Positions 1-6,689 of a stretch of DNA of 14,016 nt are shown here, in pieces. The stretch is from Sediminibacterium sp. (GTDB lineage: Bacteria > Bacteroidota > Bacteroidia > Chitinophagales > Chitinophagaceae). Below the pieces are notes generated by a model that was not told the origin of the DNA, did not search any database, and was given only the letters and a program-made list of their open reading frames with translations. Location: NCBI GenBank assembly GCA_028288645.1, contig JAQBNJ010000269.1, positions 1 through 14,016 on the forward strand. The letters are read 5' to 3'. Within the stretch, counting starts at the first letter, position 1; the number at the start of each line of letters is the position of its first letter. The position numbers were made by a program, and so were the translations under genes.

Positions 1-127
1 GTAAGCCTGTTACATGAATACTTCCGTTTATATTAATCCTTTGCAGGGACAAATATTCTTTTATTGGGACGAGATAACCGGGTAGCCGTTAAAAAATTAC
101 GCAGTATAATTTTTAGATCTACTAAAC

Positions 128-1948
128 TTATAACAAAGCCGGAATATAAATGTTAAACTCGGCGCCCTTGTTTGGTTTACCTGAAGCGGTAATGATGCCG
201 TTATGATTTTCAACAATTCTTTTGCAGATGGCAAGCCCTATACCTGTGCCTTTATATTCTTCCTGGCTGTGAAGACGCTGGAACACTTCAAAAATACGCT
301 CACTGTATTGAGGGTCAAAGCCAATACCATTGTCAGCAATACTGATATGACAATAGGTTTTCTGCGGAGAAAGAGAAACTTTTTTTACTGCATTACCACG
401 GATCATTTCGCTATGTATCCTGATATACGGAACGGTACCTGGTCGTGAAAATTTAATGGCATTGCCGATCAGGTTGTATAACAACTGCCTGAATTGAAAA
501 GGAATGATATTAACCTGGCACATTTTTCCAACCTCGATCACTGCTTCTTTCTCGGTATGTGTTTCCCTGATATCACTTTTAACTTCATGGACAATATCGG
601 CGAGATCAATATTTTCAAATACGCGGTCCTTGGTGTTAGTGCGTGAGTAGGCGAGGAGATCCTGTATCAATGTCTGCATTCTGGCGGCAGCTTCCTGCAT
701 ACGCCTGAAATAATCTTTGCCGTTATCAGACAAGGTTTGCATTTCTTTCGACAGGATCCTTGATGCAAAGGACTGTATCTTCCGCAAAGGTTCCTGCAGG
801 TCGTGACTGGATACATAGGCAAATGATTGAAGTTCTGAATTCATTTTTTCGAGTTCCTTGTTCTTTAGCTCCAGCTGCTCTGCATTTATTTTCAGCTTAT
901 CATCTGCTTCTTTTTTCTCCGTGAGGTCGTGTGTAACTTTTGAAAAGCCGATCACGTTATGTTTGGCATCATGCACGGCAGTGATGGCAACACTGGCCCA
1001 GAACCGTGTGCCATTTTTGCGTACGCGCCAGCCCTCGTGTATGGCTTTGCCTTTTTCTACAGCCTGTTGTAACAGTGTTTCAGGAAGCCTGTCCTTTCTT
1101 TCCTGCTCAGGATAAAAAACAGAAAAACTTTTGCCGATGATCTCCTCAGCGGTATACCCTTTTATTTTTTCAGCGCCTTTGTTCCAGTTCTCGATAATGC
1201 CTTCACGGTTCAGATATAAGATCGCGTAATCCTCTACTTCTTCAACCATTAAATGATAACGCGCTTCGCTTTTTGCAAGCGATTCATTTAAACGGATAAG
1301 TTCTTTCGTACGTTCCTGTACCTGTTTTTCCAGTTCTATGGCTGCAGGGATATCCCATTCCCAGGTACCGGGACCGCTGGCATCGATGGCGATATTGAGT
1401 TTTTCTGCAACCTTGCGATGCTGGTTCTCTCTTTCTTTGGCTTCGGCAAGCATCTTAACTTTTTCAGTGGTCTCTGAACAGGTTACCAATACACCGGCTA
1501 TATTTCCTGATTCATCATTTACCGGGCTATAACTAAATGTCCAGTAAACATCTTCTATATGCCCGTTGCGGAAAATAGGGATGAGCTGGTCTTCACTCCA
1601 GGTAGCTTCACCGCCGGAAAGGACCTGGTCGATCAATGGTTTGATCACCTCCCATATTTCAGGCCATGCCTGCTCTGCCGGCAGCCCCAGGATAGAGGGA
1701 TGCTTTCCATTTATTCCAAGACTTGGCCGGTAGGCATCATTGTAAAAACAAATCAAATCCGGTCCCCACCAAAGAAACATGGGGAATTTTGAATTTAATA
1801 CTATGCTGAGCGTAGTGCGTAAACTTTGCGGCCATGTTGCAGGATCGCCAAGCGGTGTTTTGCTCCAGTCCTTTTCCCGTGTAAGCACACCCATCTCTCC
1901 GCCCCCTGAAAGGAACTGCAGATTGTTGGATGATTTTTGGTGCGTCAT
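128..1948 (-). CDS. Soluble PAS-domain sensor histidine kinase (606 aa)
   Basis: Cytoplasmic sensor kinase that would autophosphorylate on His and pass the phosphate to a receiver protein. Residues about 10-165 form an N-terminal PAS-type domain (SGGGEMG start, PLGDPATWPQSLRT, FPMFLWWGPDL, FYNDAYRP). Residues 228-345 are a canonical PAS/PAC domain (IIENWNKGAEKIKGYTAEEIIG, then FSKVTHDLTEKK). A coiled coil leads to a HisKA domain with SSHDLQEPLR and acceptor H382, then a HATPase_c domain with N-box NLIGNAIKF (about 492-500), G1 DNGIGF (539-544) and G2 GTGIGL (567-572). No signal peptide or membrane segment is visible. The start ATG lies 11 bases after the stop of the receiver gene at 1960-2406, so the two are probably cotranscribed and are likely partners. 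Residues 184-200 look like the beginning of a further PAS domain whose remainder is missing. The signal sensed is unknown. Confidence 0.93.
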   Translation of the reverse strand: MTHQKSSNNLQFLSGGGEMGVLTREKDWSKTPLGDPATWPQSLRTTLSIVLNSKFPMFLWWGPDLICFYNDAYRPSLGINGKHPSILGLPAEQAWPEIWEVIKPLIDQVLSGGEATWSEDQLIPIFRNGHIEDVYWTFSYSPVNDESGNIAGVLVTCSETTEKVKMLAEAKERENQHRKVAEKLNIAIDASGPGTWEWDIPAAIELEKQVQERTKELIRLNESLAKSEARYHLMVEEVEDYAILYLNREGIIENWNKGAEKIKGYTAEEIIGKSFSVFYPEQERKDRLPETLLQQAVEKGKAIHEGWRVRKNGTRFWASVAITAVHDAKHNVIGFSKVTHDLTEKKEADDKLKINAEQLELKNKELEKMNSELQSFAYVSSHDLQEPLRKIQSFASRILSKEMQTLSDNGKDYFRRMQEAAARMQTLIQDLLAYSRTNTKDRVFENIDLADIVHEVKSDIRETHTEKEAVIEVGKMCQVNIIPFQFRQLLYNLIGNAIKFSRPGTVPYIRIHSEMIRGNAVKKVSLSPQKTYCHISIADNGIGFDPQYSERIFEVFQRLHSQEEYKGTGIGLAICKRIVENHNGIITASGKPNKGAEFNIYIPALL

Positions 1949-1959
1949 GAAAAAAATAT

Positions 1960-2406
1960 TTAGGGCTGAAGTACAAAATTTTCGCGGCCATTTTTTTCAT
2001 GGCCATCTTTTGTAACAGCAGATAAAGCTTTATGAATAACTGATTTCAGTTTATCAAATTCATTGGGTTTGCTGATATAATAATGTGCGCCTTTATCATA
2101 CAACAGGTTCACAATATCACGGTCAAAAGAAGTAGAAAAAATGATCACAGGAAGATCCTTCAGGCCATCATCCTGTTTGATCTCTGCAAGACATTCAAAA
2201 CCGTTTTTTTTGGGCATATTCAGGTCGAGAAAAAGGACTTTCGGCAAGGCTCCAGCGTTGTCCGCAAGCAATTGCATCAGGTGCTCTCCGTTGTGAACTA
2301 TATTGAGCTCCGTTGATAATTGTAATTCTTCCAGTGCCTCTTTAAAAAGGTCGCAATCGTCTATATCGTCATCGGCAAGAAGAAGTTGTATAATGGTCTC
2401 TCTCAT
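1960..2406 (-). CDS. Stand-alone receiver (REC-only) response regulator, Rcp1-like
   Basis: A 148-aa single-domain response regulator. The receiver fold is clear: acidic cluster ADDDIDD at residues 11-17, phospho-acceptor D61 in LFLDLNMPKKNGFE, a Thr/Ser switch in FSTS (T92) and the conserved Lys in SKPNE (K113). The DDDxDDxxLFKEALEEL start and NGEHLMQLL pattern are typical of the Rcp1 type that partners phytochrome-like kinases. The only extra sequence is a tail of about 20 residues, so there is no DNA-binding or enzymatic output; action by protein contact or as a phosphate relay or sink is inferred. It is the first gene of a pair with the 606-aa kinase, 11 bases downstream. It closely resembles the receiver at 5974-6423, which points to duplication. 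Confidence 0.94.
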   Translation of the reverse strand: MRETIIQLLLADDDIDDCDLFKEALEELQLSTELNIVHNGEHLMQLLADNAGALPKVLFLDLNMPKKNGFECLAEIKQDDGLKDLPVIIFSTSFDRDIVNLLYDKGAHYYISKPNEFDKLKSVIHKALSAVTKDGHEKNGRENFVLQP

Positions 2407-2433
2407 CGCGGTGTATAATTTCTAAAACAATTT

Positions 2434-2441
2434 TAAATATA
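2434..2441 (-). promoter_or_regulatory. Possible Bacteroidota -7 element before the receiver/kinase pair
   Basis: The minus strand reads TATATTTA here, ending 28 bases before the receiver start codon. It matches the TAnnTTT core of the Bacteroidota -7 box. The same octamer occurs upstream of the other receiver gene and of the 730-aa kinase gene. No convincing TTTG -33 element was seen at the usual spacing, so this is tentative. Confidence 0.3.
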
Positions 2442-2562
2442 CAGAATCTATGTGAAAAATTGACCGGGGAAACGGGGTTTTGGCTACATATGGGATTTTG
2501 ATATACATAAAGCATAGAGCCTACAGGCGTGAAAAACTGTTGGTGTTAATTCTGTAAAAAAA

Positions 2563-5500
2563 TCATGCCGCGGGTATATATATATCGAACGTAGCGCCCT
2601 TGCCTGATTCTCCCCTGGCGGTGATGAACCCGTTATGGTTATCGATGATCTTTTTTACGATGGCGAGGCCGATGCCCGTACCCGTATATTCTTCTTTGGT
2701 GTGCAGGCGTTGGAATACTTCGAAGATCTTGTTTTCATATATAGGGTCGAAGCCGATACCGTTGTCTGAGATACTGATATGGCAGTAGTACTGTTTCGGT
2801 AACAACCGGCCAAAACCCAAAGCCGGGTTTTTGTCCTGAAGATCTACAGATAAAGCGATACTACTTTGTATACTGATATGTGATGCCACATTGTGTTTTG
2901 AAAACTTCAATGCATTCATCAACAGGTTATTGATCACCTGCCTGAACTGGGAGTGATTGATAAAGATATGATCGAGTTTGTCTGTAGTTATCACTGCTTT
3001 CTTTTCAAGGATTCGTTCTGCCAGGTCAAGCTTTACTTCGTCCAGGATCTTTTCAAGATCTATGGTTTCAAATTTCCGGTCAATCACACTTGTCCGCGAA
3101 TAGGCAAGCAGGTCCTCGATCAGCGTTTGCATATGTTTGGCAGTGCTTTGTATGCGGTTAAAATAGTCTTTGCCGGCATCAGATAATGCGGCAAAATCTT
3201 TTTCAAGTATACGGTCTGCAAAGGTTTGTATTTTCCGCAAAGGCTCCTGCAGATCGTGGCTGGATATAAAAGTCAAAGACTCCAGCTCTGTATTCATTTT
3301 TTTAAGCGAATCATTTTTTTGAAACAACGATTCGTTAGCGTCGCTCAGCTCCGATGTGCGTAGTTGTACTTTTTGCTCCATTTCCTTTCCATGTTCGTGC
3401 TGGATCTCGATGATCCTGTTCTGTGCATTTGTTTCTTTTAATTGATGATGCCTTCGTTCGGTAATATCTTCAATGGCGAGGAGTATCAATTTCTCTTCGG
3501 TTTTTTCGCGGGTCAGCTCCTTCACGTTCAACAAAATCACGCGCTCACCGATCACGGGAAAAACATGCGTTACTTCAAAATCTGTAATGACCGTTTTCTG
3601 CGGAAGGATCTCTTCCAGCAATATGCGCAGTTGCGGTATGTTCCATTGCTTGTTGCCAAGATCATAAATTAATGCGCCCTCTGTTTCCTTCTCATTTACA
3701 TGAAAATTTTTATAAAAAGAGGCATTGGCTGTTTTTACGCGCAGGTTCTTATCCAGCACCAGCACCGGTTCGCGAAGGGTGGCAACAATAGATTCGGCAT
3801 AATGGCGGGCCGCATTTACCTGGTCATTAAGACTGGAGAGCTCTTCATTGGTACTTTGTAATTCTTCTTTGCTGGTTTCGAGTTCTTCGTTCAGGCTTTG
3901 CAGTTCTTCACTGCCGCTTAAGAGTTCTTCGTTTGCGCTTTGCAATTCTTCATTGGCTGCTTCCTGTTCTTCGGTAATGCTTCGCATGTCTTCGCGGGTC
4001 TGCATCAGTTCTTTTTCCAATTGCTCAATGTGGAGAAGGTGCTCGTCTTTTTTTGACCTCGATCGCGTATTTGAGTGACTCGTATTTGCAGCAATATTAG
4101 TATCATGAAAAAGGATGAGGTAATGCGGTTCAACAATATTAGGCAAAGGAATCGCTTCAATAGTGATCATACGGGTATTGCCATCTATCTGTAAAGGGAT
4201 GTTCTCCTTTGTAACGGATGCATTCTCTTTCTTTACTTTATGTAAGATGTTCCGAAGCTCAAATGACAAACCGATCTTTGCCATCTTTAATAAGTTATGG
4301 CTGGGTTTGCCAGGCGCCTGCTCAAGATAAGTACCTGTAACGCCGCGAAAATGCACAATATCCATTGCCTCATTTACCACCACGCCCGCGGGCGTGTATT
4401 TGCGCAACATGATCTCGTCGGCTGTTTTTTGAAAATCGGTATAAGGGTTTTCCGGTTTCGCATCAACTGCGAGACCCTGTAAACCCTGTTCTATGCGCGG
4501 GCTCGCTACATGCATGAACCTACCCGGTACATCTTTCCTGGAAAATAATTTATCGTTCTTATCAGCAACGGCAAAAAGTTCAGGTACACCGGCGGTTGTT
4601 TCTGACCTGCCGAGTAATAAAACCCCTTTCGGCTGCAGCGCATAATGAAAAGTAGTGAGCGCTTTTCTTTGCAGGTAAGGCTCCATGTAAATAAGCACAT
4701 TGCGGCAACTAACGAGGTCGATCCTGCCAAATGGAGGATCCTTCAAAAAATTATGCACGGCAAAAACACACATGTCCCTGATCTCTTTTGATACCTGGTA
4801 GTTCTCGCCTGTTTTGATAAAAAATTCATTTAGCCGCTGTGCAGACAATCCTTCAACATCACTCTTTTTATAAATGCCGCTTCTTGCTTTTGCAATAGCC
4901 GGTTCACTTATATCAGTAGCAAAAACCTGCGCCTTTTCAGAAATCTCGCCCATGAACTCTTTCAGGCAAATGGCAATGGAATAGGCTTCTTCACCGGTAC
5001 TGCAGGCCGCTACCCATACGCGTATGGGTTCACCGGCTGTTTTATTTTTGATCAATTGAGGGAAAACAGATTCGCATAAATGATCAAATACTTTATGATC
5101 GCGGAAGAAAGCAGTTACCGGAATTAAGAGATCCTGGTATAAAGCATCCTGCTCGGGTTTGTTTTTTCGCAGGTAAGAAAGATAGTCAACAACTGAATCA
5201 TTTTTATTCAGCAGCATTCTCCGGAAGATGCGCCTGCGGATAGTTGTCTGTTTGTAATAGGTAAAATCAGTTCCCTTGCGGATGCGCAAAAGGGAAAGGA
5301 TCTTTTTAAAAACATCTTCTTCCAACCCGGGAACATTTTGCATTTCCATTTCGCCACGGTCGATCTGTTGTTTTATTTCGAGAAGTTTTGCCGGTATCTC
5401 ACCCGGCGGAAGAATAAAATCAACAACGCCGGCCTGCACTGCATTGTGGGGCATTTCCTGGAATGCCGCCGAAGCCTCATCCTGCGCAAAAGTGATACCA

Positions 5501-5970
5501 CCATAGTCTTTGATAGCTTTCAACCCTTTTGTTCCGTCTGATGCGGTGCCCGATAAGATTATGACAATAGCTTGCGACTGATGCACCTCCGCAAGTGAAG
5601 TAAAAAAAAGGTCAATGGGCAGGTTACGCTCGTTCTTGTTTTTTGCAGGGCGGGGACTGAGTTGTAAAACACCATCTGTTGCCAGCAACATTTTATTACT
5701 CGGAATGATATAGATATGATCCGGCAGGACCTTTATATCATCTGAAATTTCCTGTACCGGTATTTTAGTAACTTTTTGCAGCAACTCAGGAAGTATGCTC
5801 TCATGATTGGGATCAAGGTGTTGAACAAGCACAAAGGCCATTCCCGAATCTTCGGGTATGGCTTTCAGTAATTTTTTAAAGGCGTCAAGGCCACCCGCAG
5901 ATGCCCCTATGCCAACAACTGGAAATATATTGGATGAAAGTACGGGTGGACTTCCCTTATCTGTTTTCAT
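2563..5970 (-). CDS. CheB-CheR-PAS-histidine kinase fusion protein (1135 aa)
   Basis: Multi-domain cytoplasmic signalling protein. The order is: CheB methylesterase at about 15-195, with the expected triad S24 (GIGASAGG), H51 (VQHLDP) and D145 (SGTASDGTKG); CheR methyltransferase at about 215-480, with a SAM-binding motif VWVAACSTGEEAYS near 318-331 and the SCRNVLIYM motif near 421-429; a PAS-like segment at about 522-625; a heptad coiled coil at about 645-722 rich in N-E-E-L; a second PAS at about 723-840; a second coil; HisKA with H905 in SSHDLQEPLR; and HATPase_c with DNGIGF (1069-1074) and GTGIGL (1097-1102). CheB lacks its usual N-terminal receiver; a receiver is instead encoded by the gene ending 3 bases upstream. 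No membrane segments are visible. In proteins of this class the methylation/demethylation targets are generally unclear, and no chemoreceptor gene is present here. Confidence 0.95.
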   Translation of the reverse strand: MKTDKGSPPVLSSNIFPVVGIGASAGGLDAFKKLLKAIPEDSGMAFVLVQHLDPNHESILPELLQKVTKIPVQEISDDIKVLPDHIYIIPSNKMLLATDGVLQLSPRPAKNKNERNLPIDLFFTSLAEVHQSQAIVIILSGTASDGTKGLKAIKDYGGITFAQDEASAAFQEMPHNAVQAGVVDFILPPGEIPAKLLEIKQQIDRGEMEMQNVPGLEEDVFKKILSLLRIRKGTDFTYYKQTTIRRRIFRRMLLNKNDSVVDYLSYLRKNKPEQDALYQDLLIPVTAFFRDHKVFDHLCESVFPQLIKNKTAGEPIRVWVAACSTGEEAYSIAICLKEFMGEISEKAQVFATDISEPAIAKARSGIYKKSDVEGLSAQRLNEFFIKTGENYQVSKEIRDMCVFAVHNFLKDPPFGRIDLVSCRNVLIYMEPYLQRKALTTFHYALQPKGVLLLGRSETTAGVPELFAVADKNDKLFSRKDVPGRFMHVASPRIEQGLQGLAVDAKPENPYTDFQKTADEIMLRKYTPAGVVVNEAMDIVHFRGVTGTYLEQAPGKPSHNLLKMAKIGLSFELRNILHKVKKENASVTKENIPLQIDGNTRMITIEAIPLPNIVEPHYLILFHDTNIAANTSHSNTRSRSKKDEHLLHIEQLEKELMQTREDMRSITEEQEAANEELQSANEELLSGSEELQSLNEELETSKEELQSTNEELSSLNDQVNAARHYAESIVATLREPVLVLDKNLRVKTANASFYKNFHVNEKETEGALIYDLGNKQWNIPQLRILLEEILPQKTVITDFEVTHVFPVIGERVILLNVKELTREKTEEKLILLAIEDITERRHHQLKETNAQNRIIEIQHEHGKEMEQKVQLRTSELSDANESLFQKNDSLKKMNTELESLTFISSHDLQEPLRKIQTFADRILEKDFAALSDAGKDYFNRIQSTAKHMQTLIEDLLAYSRTSVIDRKFETIDLEKILDEVKLDLAERILEKKAVITTDKLDHIFINHSQFRQVINNLLMNALKFSKHNVASHISIQSSIALSVDLQDKNPALGFGRLLPKQYYCHISISDNGIGFDPIYENKIFEVFQRLHTKEEYTGTGIGLAIVKKIIDNHNGFITARGESGKGATFDIYIPAA

Positions 5971-5973
5971 GTT

Positions 5974-6423
5974 TTAACTCTCCCCCAGCAGCACAAACCC
6001 CTCTTTCAATGCTTGTGCCGTATGTGTTTCTGCAACAATTGTTATTCCATCTTGTATCAGGTGCTTCAGTTGCGAGAACTCATTTGGTTTACGGATATAA
6101 TGTTGTGCCCCATTCTTATAAAGAAGGTTTACCATTTCCAGCTCAAACGACGTTGAGATAGGAATTACAGCAAGGCCATCCAGTTTTTTATTTTGCCTGA
6201 TCTCTGAGAGACAGTCAAAACCATTTTTACGGGGCATGTTCAGGTCAAGAAAAAGTATATCGTGTTGCATTTCATTCTTATTGAGCAATAGCATCAGCTG
6301 TTCTCCGTTATGAACAGTAGTAAGCCGTACGGGAACAGACAATTCATCCAATGCTTCTTTAAAAAGAAGACAGTCATCTGCATCATCGTCCGCGAGTAAT
6401 ATCATCAGCTCTCTCTCAATCAT
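5974..6423 (-). CDS. Stand-alone receiver response regulator paired with the CheB-CheR kinase
   Basis: A 149-aa REC-only protein. Residues 11-17 (ADDDADD) form the acidic pocket, D60 is the phospho-acceptor (LFLDLNMPRKNGFD), T91 lies in ISTS and K112 in RKPNE. Long stretches match the receiver at 1960-2406, including LFKEAL, HNGE.LM.LL and FLDLNMP.KNGF, so the two are paralogues. There is no output domain. Its TAA stop is followed after three bases (AAC) by the ATG of the CheB-CheR kinase, so the two are almost certainly translated from one mRNA. It may accept phosphate from that kinase, and it may replace in trans the receiver domain that classical CheB carries in cis; the latter is inference. 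The gene has its own leader, which shares an 18-bp sequence with the leader of the 730-aa kinase gene. Confidence 0.94.
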   Translation of the reverse strand: MIERELMILLADDDADDCLLFKEALDELSVPVRLTTVHNGEQLMLLLNKNEMQHDILFLDLNMPRKNGFDCLSEIRQNKKLDGLAVIPISTSFELEMVNLLYKNGAQHYIRKPNEFSQLKHLIQDGITIVAETHTAQALKEGFVLLGES

Positions 6424-6518
6424 GTCGGTTCGTTTTAGGACTTGTTCAATAGACCAGGCAGCTCAATACTTATTAATTGTTGGCTTGGCTATCGAAGTTG
6501 TAGCGCGTTTGTCTTTGT

Positions 6519-6558
6519 GAAGGTGTGAGTGCAGGCAGGCGCAGAACTATTAAATATA
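6519..6558 (-). promoter_or_regulatory. Shared promoter/leader element, copy 1 (before receiver gene)
   Basis: On the minus strand this reads TATATTTA, two bases, then AGTTCTGCGCCTGCCTGC, four bases, then ACACCTTC. The same blocks in the same order occur at 8969-9007 upstream of the 730-aa kinase gene. TATATTTA resembles the Bacteroidota -7 box (TAnnTTTG), which would put the conserved 18-mer at the very start of the transcript, giving a 5' leader of roughly 120 bases before the receiver start codon. A role as promoter plus leader is inferred; it could equally be a binding site for a common regulator. Confidence 0.45.
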
Positions 6559-6689
6559 CGAAATATAAACGGTACCTGCTATTGTAATCGATGAGTGTGT
6601 GTTAATAAAATGAAAGCAAACAATCGTAACTTATTGCATATGTATTGAGTAGGTGATGGTTGTGTTACAGTTCCGTGACAGTAACGGAA

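Noticed and set aside
1..127. The sequence downstream of the 606-aa kinase was examined for a terminator or a gene.
   Set aside because: No open frame of note, no strong hairpin with T-run and no RNA gene pattern was found.
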